This document shows positions 50,218 to 63,920 of a stretch of DNA of 64,000 bases, one piece after another. Source of the stretch: Protula sp. h YS-2021 (lineage: Eukaryota > Annelida > Polychaeta > Sabellida > Serpulidae); contig OX457033.1 of the NCBI GenBank assembly GCA_949752745.1, positions 18,143,907 to 18,207,906 on the forward strand. Reading direction: 5' to 3'. A program made the translations under genes and the position numbers. The notes beneath the pieces were generated by a model, which made no database searches, was not told the origin of the DNA, and was given only the letters and a program-made list of their open reading frames with translations. Positions within the stretch are counted from its first letter, which is position 1, and each line of letters opens with the position of its first letter.

Positions 50218-53200
50218 GATGCTTCTCTTTCCAAAAATGATGATATTTTCAAAATTGGTCACTATCACTCAATCACATTTATTCAGCGTCCATTGCTACA
50301 ATGGTTAAAGAATGCTTGAGTTAGGGTTAGGGTTAGGGCTATTAGGGTTGGCTTTTGTGACTTTATTATCGAATTTATAACTCAAACATAGGGTGCAATC
50401 CACTAATTTGATGCTTCTCTTTCCAAAAATGATGATATTTTCAAAATTGGTCACTATCACTCAATCACTTTTATTCAGCGTCCATTGCTACAATGGTTAA
50501 AGAATGCTTGAGTTAGGGTTAGGGTAAGGGCTATTAGGGTTGGCTTTTCTGACTTTATTATCGAATTTATAACTCAAACATAGGGTGCAATCCACTAATT
50601 TGATGCTTCTCTTTCCAAAAATGATGATATTTTCAAAATTGGTCACTATCACTCAATCACTTTTATTCAGCGTCCATTACTACAATGGTTAAAGAATGCT
50701 TGAGTTAGGGTTAGGGTTAGGGCTATTAGGGTTGGCTTTTGTGACTTTATTATCGAATTTATAACTCAAACATAGGGTGCAATCCACTAATTTGATGCTT
50801 CTCTTTCCAAAAATGATGATATTTTCAAAATTGGTCACTATCACTCAATCACTTTTATTCAGCGTCCATTGCTACAATGGTTAAAGAATGCTTGAGTTAG
50901 GGTTAGGGTTAGGGCTATTAGGGTTGGCTTTTGTGACTTTATTATCGAATTTTTAACCCAAACATAGGGTGCAATCCACTAATTTGATGCTTCTCTTTCC
51001 AAAAATGATGATATTTTCAAAATTGGTCACTATCACTCAACCACTTTTATTCAGCGTCAAGTGCTACAATGGTTAAAGAATGCTTGTGTTAGGGTTAGGG
51101 CTATTAGGGTTGGCTTTTGTGACTTTATTATCGAATTTATAACTCAAACATAGGGTGCAATCCACTAATTTGATGCTTCTCTTTCCAAAAATGATGATAT
51201 TTTCAAAATTGGTCACTATCACTCAATCACTTTTATTCAGCGTCCATTGCTACAATGGTTAAAGAATGCTTGAGTTAGGGTTAGGGTTAAGGCTATTAGG
51301 GTTGGCTTTTGTGAATTTATTATCGAATTTTTAACTCAAACATAGGGTGCAATCCACTAATTTGATGCTTCTCTTTCCAAAAATGATGATATTTTCAAAA
51401 TTGGTCACTATCACTCAATCACTTTTATTCAGCGTCAAGTGCTACAATGGTTAAAGAATGCTTGTGTTAGGGTTAGGGCTATTAGGGTTGGCTTTTGTGA
51501 CTTTATTATCGAATTTATAACTCAAACATAGGGTGCAATCCACTAATTTGATGCTTCTCTTTCCAAAAATGATGATATTTTCAAAATTGGTCACTATCAC
51601 TCAATCACTTTTATTCAGCGTCCATTGCTACAATGGTTAAAGAATGCTTGAGTTAGGGTTAGGGTTAGGGCTATTAGGGTTGGCTTTTGTGACTTTATTA
51701 TCGAATTTTTAACTCAAACATAGGGTGCAATCCACTAATTTGATGCTTCTCTTTCCAAAAATGATGATATTTTCAAAATTGGTCACTATCACTCAATCAC
51801 TTTTATTCAGCGTCCATTGCTACAATGGTTAAAGAATGCTTGAGTTAGGGTTAGGGTTAGGGCTATTAGGGTTGGCTTTTGTGACTTTATTATCGAATTT
51901 TTAACTCAAACATAGGGTGCAATCCACTAATTTGATGCTTCTCTTTCCAAAAATGATGATATTTTCAAAATTGGTCACTATCACTCAATCACTTTTATTC
52001 AGCGTCCATTGCTACAATGGTTAAAGAATGCTTGAGTTAGGGTTAGGGTTAGGGCTATTAGGGTTGGCTTTTGTGACTTTATTATCGAATTTTTAACTCA
52101 AACATAGGGTGCAATCCACTAATTTGATGCTTCTCTTTCCAAAAATGATGATATTTTCAAAATTGGTCACTATCACTCAATCACTTTTATTCAGCGTGCA
52201 TTGCTACAATGGTTAAAGAATGCTTGAGTTAGGGTTAGGGCTATTAGGGTTGGCTTTTGTGACTTTATTATCGAATTTATAACTCAAACATAGGGTGCAA
52301 TCCACTAATTTGATGCTTCTCTTTCCAAAAATGATGATATTTTCAAAATTGGTCACTATCACTCAATCACTTTTATTCAGCGTCCATTGCTACAATGGTT
52401 AAAGAATGCTTGAGTTAGGGTTAGGGTTAGGGCTATTAGGGTTGGCTTTTGTGACTTTATTATCGAATTTTTAACTCAAACATAGGGTGCAATCCACTAA
52501 TTTGATGCTTCTCTTTCCAAAAATGATGATATTTTCAAAATTGGTCACTATCACTCAATCACTTTTATTCAGCGTCCATTGCTACAATGGTTAAAGAATG
52601 CTTGAGTTAGGGTTAGGGTTAGGGCTATTAGGGTTGGCTTTTGTGACTTTATTATCGAATTTTTAACTCAAACATAGGGTGCAATCCACTAATTTGATGC
52701 TTCTCTTTCCAAAAATGATGATATTTTCAAAATTGGTCACTATCACTCAATCACTTTTATTCAGCGTCCATTGCTACAATGGTTAAAGAATGCTTGAGTT
52801 AGGGTTAGGGTTAGGGCTATTAGGGTTGGCTTTTGTGACTTTATTATCGAATTTTTAACTCAAACATAGGGTGCAATCCACTAATTTGATGCTTCTCTTT
52901 CCAAAAATGATGATATTTTCAAAATTGGTCACTATCACTCAATCACTTTTATTCAGCGTGCATTGCTACAATGGTTAAAGAATGCTTGAGTTAGGGTTAG
53001 GGCTATTAGGGTTGGCTTTTGTGACTTTATTATCGAATTTATAACTCAAACATAGGGTGCAATCCACTAATTTGATGCTTCTCTTTCCAAAAATGATGAT
53101 ATTTTCAAAATTGGTCACTATCACTCAATCACTTTTATTCAGCGTCCATTGCTACAATGGTTAAAGAATGCTTGAGTTAGGGTTAGGGTTAGGGCTATTA

Positions 53201-55935
53201 GGGTTGGCTTTTGTGACTTTATTATCGAATTTTTAACTCAAACATAGGGTGCAATCCACTAATTTGATGCTTCTCTTTCCAAAAATGATGATATTTTCAA
53301 AATTGGTCACTATCACTCAATCACTTTTATTCAGCGTCAAGTGCTACAATGGTTAAAGAATGCTTGTGTTAGGGTTAGGGCTATTAGGGTTGGCTTTTGT
53401 GACTTTATTATCGAATTTTGAACTCAAACATAGGGTGCAATCCACTAATTTGATGCTTCTCTTTCCAAAAATGATGATATTTTCAAAATTGGTCACTATC
53501 ACTCAATCACTTTTATTCAGCGTCCATTGCTACAATGGTTAAAGAATGCTTGAGTTAGGGTTAGGGTTAGGGCTATTAGGGTTGGCTTTTGTGACTTTAT
53601 TATCGAATTTATAACTCAAACATAGGGTGCAATCCACTAATTTGATGCTTCTCTTTCCAAAAATAATGATATTTTCAAAATTGGTCACTATCACTCAATC
53701 ACTTTTATTCAGCGTCCATTGCTACAATGGTTAAAGAATGCTTGAGTTAGGGTTAGGGTTAGGGCTATTAGGGTTGGCTTTTGTGACTTTATTATCGAAT
53801 TTTTAACTCAAACATAGGGTGCAATCCACTAATTTGATGCTTCTCTTTCCAAAAATGATGATATTTTCAAAATTGGTCACTATCACTCAATCACTTTTAT
53901 TCAGCGTCCATTGCTACAATGGTTAAAGAATGCTTGAGTTAGGGTTAGGGTTAGGGCTATTAGGGTTGGCTTTTGTGACTTTATTATCGAATTTTTAACT
54001 CAAACATAGGGTGCAATCCACTAATTTGATGCTTCTCTTTCCAAAAATGACGATATTTTCAAAATTGGTCACTATCACTCAATCACTTTTATTCAGCGTC
54101 CATTGCTACAATGGTTAAAGAATGCTTGAGTTAGGGTTAGGGTTAGGGCTATTAGGGTTGGCTTTTGTGACTTTATTATCGAATTTTTAACTCAAACATA
54201 GGGTGCAATCCACTAATTTGATGCTTCTCTTTCCAAAAATGATGATATTTTCAAAATTGGTCACTATCACTCAATCACTTTTATTCAGCGTGCATTGCTA
54301 CAATGGTTAAAGAATGCTTGAGTTAGGGTTAGGGCTATTAGGGTTGGCTTTTGTGACTTTATTATCGAATTTATAACTCAAACATAGGGTGCAATCCACT
54401 AATTTGATGCTTCTCTTTCCAAAAATGATGATATTTTCAAAATTGGTCACTATCACTCAATCACTTTTATTCAGCGTCCATTGCTACAATGGTTAAAGAA
54501 TGCTTGAGTTAGGGTTAGGGTTAGGGCTATTAGGGTTGGCTTTTGTGACTTTATTATCGAATTTTTAACTCAAACATAGGGTGCAATCCACTAATTTGAT
54601 GCTTCTCTTTCCAAAAATGATGATATTTTCAAAATTGGTCACTATCACTCAATCACTTTTATTCAGCGTCCATTGCTACAATGGTTAAAGAATGCTTGAG
54701 TTAGGGTTAGGGTTAGGGCTATTAGGGTTGGCTTTTGTGACTTTATTATCGAATTTTTAACTCAAACATAGGGTGCAATCCACTAATTTGATGCTTCTCT
54801 TTCCAAAAATGATGATATTTTCAAAATTGGTCACTATCACTCAATCACTTTTATTCAGCGTCCATTGCTACAATGGTTAAAGAATGCTTGAGTTAGGGTT
54901 AGGGTTAGGGCTATTAGGGTTGGCTTTTGTGACTTTATTATCGAATTTTTAACTCAAACATAGGGTGCAATCCACTAATTTGATGCTTCTCTTTCCAAAA
55001 ATGACGATATTTTCAAAATTGGTCACTATCACTCAATCACTTTTATTCAGCGTCCATTGCTACAATGGTTAAAGAATGCTTGAGTTAGGGTTAGGGTTAG
55101 GGCTATTAGGGTTGGCTTTTGTGACTTTATTATCGAATTTTTAACTCAAACATAGGGTGCAATCCACTAATTTGATGCTTCTCTTTCCAAAAATGATGAT
55201 ATTTTCAAAATTGGTCACTATCACTCAATCACTTTTATTCAGCGTCCATTGCTACAATGGTTAAAGAATGCTTGAGTTAGGGTTAGGGTTAGGGCTATTA
55301 GGGTTGGCTTTTGTGACTTTATTATCGAATTTTTAACTCAAACATAGGGTGCAATCCACTAATTTGATGCTTCTCTTTCCAAAAATGATGATATTTTCAA
55401 AATTGGTCACTATCACTCAATCACTTTTATTCAGCGTCCATTGCTACAATGGTTAAAGAATGCTTGAGTTAGGGTTAGGGTTAGGGCTATTAGGGTTGGC
55501 TTTTGTGACTTTATTATCGAATTTTTAACTCAAACATAGGGTGCAATCCACTAATTTGATGCTTCTCTTTCCAAAAATGACGATATTTTCAAAATTGGTC
55601 ACTATCACTCAATCACTTTTATTCAGCGTCCATTGCTACAATGGTTAAAGAATGCTTGAGTTAGGGTTAGGGTTAGGGCTATTAGGGTTGGCTTTTGTGA
55701 CTTTATTATCGAATTTTTAACTCAAACATAGGGTGCAATCCACTAATTTGATGCTTCTCTTTCCAAAAATGATGATATTTTCAAAATTGGTCACTATCAC
55801 TCAATCACTTTTATTCAGCGTGCATTGCTACAATGGTTAAAGAATGCTTGAGTTAGGGTTAGGGCTATTAGGGTTGGCTTTTGTGACTTTATTATCGAAT
55901 TTATAACTCAAACATAGGGTGCAATCCACTAATTT
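50218..55935 (+). repeat. 5718-bp block of 30 monomers
   Basis: Seven units are 186 bp (50986, 51364, 52126, 52888, 53266, 54220, 55750). It begins with the T60A unit and 1140-bp cassette, like the preceding block. It then diverges at 53644 into runs containing G22A (53644) and T24C units (54028, 54982, 55558), the last two being 576 bp apart. Confidence 0.83.
50410..51549 (+). repeat. 1140-bp marker cassette, copy 5
   Basis: The six-unit order is the same as at 1710-2849, at offset 6846 from copy 4. Confidence 0.88.
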
Positions 55936-57651
55936 GATGCTTCTCTTTCCAAAAATGATGATATTTTCAAAATTGGTCACTATCACTCAATCACATTTAT
56001 TCAGCGTCCATTGCTACAATGGTTAAAGAATGCTTGAGTTAGGGTTAGGGTTAGGGCTATTAGGGTTGGCTTTTGTGACTTTATTATCGAATTTATAACT
56101 CAAACATAGGGTGCAATCCACTAATTTGATGCTTCTCTTTCCAAAAATGATGATATTTTCAAAATTGGTCACTATCACTCAATCACTTTTATTCAGCGTC
56201 CATTGCTACAATGGTTAAAGAATGCTTGAGTTAGGGTTAGGGTAAGGGCTATTAGGGTTGGCTTTTCTGACTTTATTATCGAATTTATAACTCAAACATA
56301 GGGTGCAATCCACTAATTTGATGCTTCTCTTTCCAAAAATGATGATATTTTCAAAATTGGTCACTATCACTCAATCACTTTTATTCAGCGTCCATTACTA
56401 CAATGGTTAAAGAATGCTTGAGTTAGGGTTAGGGTTAGGGCTATTAGGGTTGGCTTTTGTGACTTTATTATCGAATTTATAACTCAAACATAGGGTGCAA
56501 TCCACTAATTTGATGCTTCTCTTTCCAAAAATGATGATATTTTCAAAATTGGTCACTATCACTCAATCACTTTTATTCAGCGTCCATTGCTACAATGGTT
56601 AAAGAATGCTTGAGTTAGGGTTAGGGTTAGGGCTATTAGGGTTGGCTTTTGTGACTTTATTATCGAATTTTTAACCCAAACATAGGGTGCAATCCACTAA
56701 TTTGATGCTTCTCTTTCCAAAAATGATGATATTTTCAAAATTGGTCACTATCACTCAACCACTTTTATTCAGCGTCAAGTGCTACAATGGTTAAAGAATG
56801 CTTGTGTTAGGGTTAGGGCTATTAGGGTTGGCTTTTGTGACTTTATTATCGAATTTATAACTCAAACATAGGGTGCAATCCACTAATTTGATGCTTCTCT
56901 TTCCAAAAATGATGATATTTTCAAAATTGGTCACTATCACTCAATCACTTTTATTCAGCGTCCATTGCTACAATGGTTAAAGAATGCTTGAGTTAGGGTT
57001 AGGGTTAAGGCTATTAGGGTTGGCTTTTGTGAATTTATTATCGAATTTTTAACTCAAACATAGGGTGCAATCCACTAATTTGATGCTTCTCTTTCCAAAA
57101 ATGATGATATTTTCAAAATTGGTCACTATCACTCAATCACTTTTATTCAGCGTCAAGTGCTACAATGGTTAAAGAATGCTTGTGTTAGGGTTAGGGCTAT
57201 TAGGGTTGGCTTTTGTGACTTTATTATCGAATTTATAACTCAAACATAGGGTGCAATCCACTAATTTGATGCTTCTCTTTCCAAAAATGATGATATTTTC
57301 AAAATTGGTCACTATCACTCAATCACTTTTATTCAGCGTCCATTGCTACAATGGTTAAAGAATGCTTGAGTTAGGGTTAGGGTTAGGGCTATTAGGGTTG
57401 GCTTTTGTGACTTTATTATCGAATTTTTAACTCAAACATAGGGTGCAATCCACTAATTTGATGCTTCTCTTTCCAAAAATGATGATATTTTCAAAATTGG
57501 TCACTATCACTCAATCACTTTTATTCAGCGTCCATTGCTACAATGGTTAAAGAATGCTTGAGTTAGGGTTAGGGTTAGGGCTATTAGGGTTGGCTTTTGT
57601 GACTTTATTATCGAATTTATAACTCAAACATAGGGTGCAATCCACTAATTT
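55936..57651 (+). repeat. Third start of the cassette-led block
   Basis: Units start at 55936 (T60A), 56128, 56320, 56512, 56704 (186), 56890, 57082 (186), 57268 and 57460. The first eight match 50218-51741. Confidence 0.84.
56128..57267 (+). repeat. 1140-bp marker cassette, copy 6
   Basis: The six-unit order is the same as at 1710-2849, at offset 5718 from copy 5. Confidence 0.88.
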
Positions 57652-59745
57652 GATGCTTCTCTTTCCAAAAATGATGATATTTTCAAAATTGGTCACTATC
57701 ACTCAATCACTTTTATTCAGCGTCCATTGCTACAATGGTTAAAGAATGCTTGAGTTAGGGTTAGGGTTAGGGCTATTAGGGTTGGCTTTTGTGACTTTAT
57801 TATCGAATTTATAACTCAAACATAGGGTGCAATCCACTAATTTGATGCTTCTCTTTCCAAAAATAATGATATTTTCAAAATTGGTCACTATCACTCAATC
57901 ACTTTTATTCAGCGTCCATTGCTACAATGGTTAAAGAATGCTTGAGTTAGGGTTAGGGTTAGGGCTATTAGGGTTGGCTTTTGTGACTTTATTATCGAAT
58001 TTTTAACTCAAACATAGGGTGCAATCCACTAATTTGATGCTTCTCTTTCCAAAAATGATGATATTTTCAAAATTGGTCACTATCACTCAATCACTTTTAT
58101 TCAGCGTCCATTGCTACAATGGTTAAAGAATGCTTGAGTTAGGGTTAGGGTTAGGGCTATTAGGGTTGGCTTTTGTGACTTTATTATCGAATTTTTAACT
58201 CAAACATAGGGTGCAATCCACTAATTTGATGCTTCTCTTTCCAAAAATGACGATATTTTCAAAATTGGTCACTATCACTCAATCACTTTTATTCAGCGTC
58301 CATTGCTACAATGGTTAAAGAATGCTTGAGTTAGGGTTAGGGTTAGGGCTATTAGGGTTGGCTTTTGTGACTTTATTATCGAATTTTTAACTCAAACATA
58401 GGGTGCAATCCACTAATTTGATGCTTCTCTTTCCAAAAATGATGATATTTTCAAAATTGGTCACTATCACTCAATCACTTTTATTCAGCGTGCATTGCTA
58501 CAATGGTTAAAGAATGCTTGAGTTAGGGTTAGGGCTATTAGGGTTGGCTTTTGTGACTTTATTATCGAATTTATAACTCAAACATAGGGTGCAATCCACT
58601 AATTTGATGCTTCTCTTTCCAAAAATGATGATATTTTCAAAATTGGTCACTATCACTCAATCACTTTTATTCAGCGTCCATTGCTACAATGGTTAAAGAA
58701 TGCTTGAGTTAGGGTTAGGGTTAGGGCTATTAGGGTTGGCTTTTGTGACTTTATTATCGAATTTTTAACTCAAACATAGGGTGCAATCCACTAATTTGAT
58801 GCTTCTCTTTCCAAAAATGATGATATTTTCAAAATTGGTCACTATCACTCAATCACTTTTATTCAGCGTCCATTGCTACAATGGTTAAAGAATGCTTGAG
58901 TTAGGGTTAGGGTTAGGGCTATTAGGGTTGGCTTTTGTGACTTTATTATCGAATTTTTAACTCAAACATAGGGTGCAATCCACTAATTTGATGCTTCTCT
59001 TTCCAAAAATGATGATATTTTCAAAATTGGTCACTATCACTCAATCACTTTTATTCAGCGTCCATTGCTACAATGGTTAAAGAATGCTTGAGTTAGGGTT
59101 AGGGTTAGGGCTATTAGGGTTGGCTTTTGTGACTTTATTATCGAATTTTTAACTCAAACATAGGGTGCAATCCACTAATTTGATGCTTCTCTTTCCAAAA
59201 ATGATGATATTTTCAAAATTGGTCACTATCACTCAATCACTTTTATTCAGCGTGCATTGCTACAATGGTTAAAGAATGCTTGAGTTAGGGTTAGGGCTAT
59301 TAGGGTTGGCTTTTGTGACTTTATTATCGAATTTATAACTCAAACATAGGGTGCAATCCACTAATTTGATGCTTCTCTTTCCAAAAATGATGATATTTTC
59401 AAAATTGGTCACTATCACTCAATCACTTTTATTCAGCGTCCATTGCTACAATGGTTAAAGAATGCTTGAGTTAGGGTTAGGGTTAGGGCTATTAGGGTTG
59501 GCTTTTGTGACTTTATTATCGAATTTTTAACTCAAACATAGGGTGCAATCCACTAATTTGATGCTTCTCTTTCCAAAAATGATGATATTTTCAAAATTGG
59601 TCACTATCACTCAATCACTTTTATTCAGCGTCAAGTGCTACAATGGTTAAAGAATGCTTGTGTTAGGGTTAGGGCTATTAGGGTTGGCTTTTGTGACTTT
59701 ATTATCGAATTTATAACTCAAACATAGGGTGCAATCCACTAATTT
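57652..59745 (+). repeat. 2094-bp eleven-monomer block, copy 1
   Basis: Units start at 57652, 57844 (G22A), 58036, 58228 (T24C), 58420 (186, GCATTG), 58606, 58798, 58990, 59182 (186, GCATTG), 59368 and 59560 (186, CAAGTG). The first eight units also match 53452-54981. Confidence 0.83.
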
Positions 59746-60321
59746 GATGCTTCTCTTTCCAAAAATGATGATATTTTCAAAATTGGTCACTATCACTCAA
59801 TCACTTTTATTCAGCGTCCATTGCTACAATGGTTAAAGAATGCTTGAGTTAGGGTTAGGGTTAGGGCTATTAGGGTTGGCTTTTGTGACTTTATTATCGA
59901 ATTTATAACTCAAACATAGGGTGCAATCCACTAATTTGATGCTTCTCTTTCCAAAAATAATGATATTTTCAAAATTGGTCACTATCACTCAATCACTTTT
60001 ATTCAGCGTCCATTGCTACAATGGTTAAAGAATGCTTGAGTTAGGGTTAGGGTTAGGGCTATTAGGGTTGGCTTTTGTGACTTTATTATCGAATTTTTAA
60101 CTCAAACATAGGGTGCAATCCACTAATTTGATGCTTCTCTTTCCAAAAATGATGATATTTTCAAAATTGGTCACTATCACTCAATCACTTTTATTCAGCG
60201 TCCATTGCTACAATGGTTAAAGAATGCTTGAGTTAGGGTTAGGGTTAGGGCTATTAGGGTTGGCTTTTGTGACTTTATTATCGAATTTTTAACTCAAACA
60301 TAGGGTGCAATCCACTAATTT
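59746..60321 (+). repeat. 2094-bp block, start of partial copy 2
   Basis: Units start at 59746, 59938 (G22A) and 60130. They repeat the order of 57652-58227 and lead into a T24C unit at 60322 as expected. Confidence 0.82.
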
Positions 60322-61461
60322 GATGCTTCTCTTTCCAAAAATGACGATATTTTCAAAATTGGTCACTATCACTCAATCACTTTTATTCAGCGTCCATTGC
60401 TACAATGGTTAAAGAATGCTTGAGTTAGGGTTAGGGTTAGGGCTATTAGGGTTGGCTTCTGTGACTTTATTATCGAATTTTTAACTCAAACATAGGGTGC
60501 AATCCACTAATTTGATGCTTCTCTTTCCAAAAATGATGATATTTTCAAAATTGGTCACTATCACTCAATCACTTTTATTCAGCGTGCATTGCTACAATGG
60601 TTAAAGAATGCTTGAGTTAGGGTTAGGGCTATTAGGGTTGGCTTTTGTGACTTTATTATCGAATTTATAACTCAAACATAGGGTGCAATCCACTAATTTG
60701 ATGCTTCTCTTTCCAAAAATGATGATATTTTCAAAATTGGTCACTATCACTCAATCACTTTTATTCAGCGTCCATTGCTACAATGGTTAAAGAATGCTTG
60801 AGTTAGGGTTAGGGTTAGGGCTATTAGGGTTGGCTTTTGTGACTTTATTATCGAATTTTTAACTCAAACATAGGGTGCAATCCACTAATTTGATGCTTCT
60901 CTTTCCAAAAATGATGATATTTTCAAAATTGGTCACTATCACTCAATCACTTTTATTCAGCGTCCATTGCTACAATGGTTAAAGAATGCTTGAGTTAGGG
61001 TTAGGGTTAGGGCTATTAGGGTTGGCTTCTGTGACTTTATTATCGAATTTTTAACTCAAACATAGGGTGCAATCCACTAATTTGATGCTTCTCTTTCCAA
61101 AAATGATGATATTTTCAAAATTGGTCACTATCACTCAATCACTTTTATTCAGCGTGCATTGCTACAATGGTTAAAGAATGCTTGAGTTAGGGTTAGGGCT
61201 ATTAGGGTTGGCTTTTGTGACTTTATTATCGAATTTATAACTCAAACATAGGGTGCAATCCACTAATTTGATGCTTCTCTTTCCAAAAATGATGATATTT
61301 TCAAAATTGGTCACTATCACTCAATCACTTTTATTCAGCGTCCATTGCTACAATGGTTAAAGAATGCTTGAGTTAGGGTTAGGGTTAGGGCTATTAGGGT
61401 TGGCTTTTGTGACTTTATTATCGAATTTTTAACTCAAACATAGGGTGCAATCCACTAATTT
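60322..61461 (+). repeat. Two tandem 570-bp trimers sharing GGCTTCTGTG
   Basis: Units start at 60322, 60514 (186, GCATTG), 60700 and again at 60892, 61084 (186), 61270. Both first units carry the rare T-to-C change GGCTTCTGTG, seen nowhere else in the window, so the duplication is recent. The first copy alone has T24C. Confidence 0.87.
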
Positions 61462-63920
61462 GATGCTTCTCTTTCCAAAAATGATGATATTTTCAAAATT
61501 GGTCACTATCACTCAATCACTTTTATTCAGCGTCAAGTGCTACAATGGTTAAAGAATGCTTGTGTTAGGGTTAGGGCTATTAGGGTTGGCTTTTGTGACT
61601 TTATTATCGAATTTATAACTCAAACATAGGGTGCAATCCACTAATTTGATGCTTCTCTTTCCAAAAATGATGATATTTTCAAAATTGGTCACTATCACTC
61701 AATCACTTTTATTCAGCGTCCATTGCTACAATGGTTAAAGAATGCTTGAGTTAGGGTTAGGGTTAGGGCTATTAGGGTTGGCTTTTGTGACTTTATTATC
61801 GAATTTATAACTCAAACATAGGGTGCAATCCACTAATTTGATGCTTCTCTTTCCAAAAATGATGATATTTTCAAAATTGGTCACTATCACTCAATCACTT
61901 TTATTCAGCGTCAAGTGCTACAATGGTTAAAGAATGCTTGTGTTAGGGTTAGGGCTATTAGGGTTGGCTTTTGTGACTTAATTATCGAATTTATAACTCA
62001 AACATAGGGTGCAATCCACTAATTTGATGCTTCTCTTTCCAAAAATGATGATATTTTCAAAATTGGTCACTATCACTCAATCACTTTTATTCAGCGTCCA
62101 TTGCTACAATGGTTAAAGAATGCTTGAGTTAGGGTTAGGGTAAGGGCTATTAGGGTTGGCTTTTCTGACTTTATTATCGAATTTATAACTCAAACATAGG
62201 GTGCAATCCACTAATTTGATGCTTCTCTTTCCAAAAATGATGATATTTCAAAATTGGTCACTATCACTCAATCCCTTTTATTCAGTGTCCATTGCTACAA
62301 TGGTTAAAGAATGCTTGAGTTAGGGTTAGGGTTAGGGCTATTAGGGTTGGCTTTTGTGACTTTATTATCGAATTTTTAACTCAAACATAGGGTGCAATCC
62401 ACTAATTTGATGCTACTCTTTCCAAAATTGATGATATTTTCAAAATTGATCACTATCACTCAATCACTTTTATTCAGCGTGCATTGCTACAATGGTTAAA
62501 GAATGCTTGAGTTAGGGTTAGGGTTAGAGCTATTAGGGTTGGCTTTTGAGACTTGATTATCGAATTTATAACTCAAACATAGGGTGCAATCCACTAATTT
62601 GATGCTTCTCTTTCCAAAAATGATGATATTTTCAAAATTGGTCACTATCACTCAATCACTTTTATTCAGCGTCAAGTGCTACAATGGTTAAAGAATGCTT
62701 GTGTTAGGGTTAGGGCTATTAGGGTTGGCTTTTGTGACTTTATTATCGAATTTATAACTCAAACATAGGGTGCAATCCACTAATTTGATGCTTCTCTTTC
62801 CAAAAATGATGATATTTTCAAAATTGGTCACTATCACTCAATCACTTTTATTCAGCGTCCATTGCTACAATGGTTAAAGAATGCTTGAGTTAGGGTTAGG
62901 GTTAGGGCTATTAGGGTTGGCTTTTGTGACTTTATTATCGAATTTTTAACTCAAACATAGGGTGCAATCCACTAATTTGATGCTTCTCTTTCCAAAAATG
63001 ATGATATTTTCAAAATTGGTCACTATCACTCAACCACTTTTATTCAGCGTCAAGTGCTACAATGGTTAAAGAATGCTTGTGTTAGGGTTAGGGCTATTAG
63101 GGTTGGCTTTTGTGACTTTATTATCGAATTTATAACTCAAACATAGGGTGCAATCCACTAATTTGATGCTTCTCTTTCCAAAAATGATGATATTTTCAAA
63201 ATTGGTCACTATCACTCAATCACTTTTATTCAGCGTCCATTGCTACAATGGTTAAAGAATGCTTGAGTTAGGGTTAGGGTTAGGGCTATTAGGGTTGGCT
63301 TTTGTGAATTTATTATCGAATTTTTAACTCAAACATAGGGTGCAATCCACTAATTTGATGCTTCTCTTTCCAAAAATGATGATATTTTCAAAATTGGTCA
63401 CTATCACTCAATCACTTTTATTCAGCGTCAAGTGCTACAGTGGTTAAAGAATGCTTGTGTTAGGGTTAGGGCTATTAGGGTTGGCTTTTGTGACTTTATT
63501 ATCGAATTTATAACTCAAACATAGGGTGCAATCCACTAATTTGATGCTTCTCTTTCCAAAAATGATGATATTTTCAAAATTGGTCACTATCACTCAATCA
63601 CTTTTATTCAGCGTCCATTGCTACAATGGTTAAAGAATGCTTGAGTTAGGGTTAGGGTTAGGGCTATTAGGGTTGGCTTTTGTGAATTTATTATCGAATT
63701 TTTAACTCAAACATAGGGTGCAATCCACTAATTTGATGCTTCTCTTTCCAAAAATGATGATATTTTCAAAATTGGTCACTATCACTCAATCACTTTTATT
63801 CAGCGTCAAGTGCTACAGTGGTTAAAGAATGCTTGTGTTAGGGTTAGGGCTATTAGGGTTGGCTTTTGTGACTTTATTATCGAATTTATAACTCAAACAT
63901 AGGGTGCAATCCACTAATTT
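61462..63920 (+). repeat. Right-end block related to the 12-kb region
   Basis: Units start at 61462 (186), 61648, 61840 (186, ACTTAATTA), 62026 (T117A, G140C), 62218 (191 bp, GATATTTCA; A58C; CAGTGTCC), 62409 (TTGATCAC, TTAGAGC, GAGACTTGAT), 62601 (186), 62787, 62979 (186, T56C), 63165 (C144A), 63357 (186, A84G), 63543 (C144A) and 63735 (186, A84G). The order matches 11777-13666 with one extra 192-bp unit and one extra 378-bp dimer. Confidence 0.86.

Noticed and set aside
28292..53542. Seventeen + strand open frames of 60-62 codons with nearly identical proteins (starting MLELGLG or MLVLGLG)
   Set aside because: Each spans a junction between satellite units and exists only because T161G removes a stop. 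There is no gene context, no unique sequence and no sign of selection. They start at 28292, 28670, 30206, 30584, 31544, 33074, 34220, 35180, 36326, 37466, 38426, 39379, 41484, 42054, 43274, 46514 and 53360.
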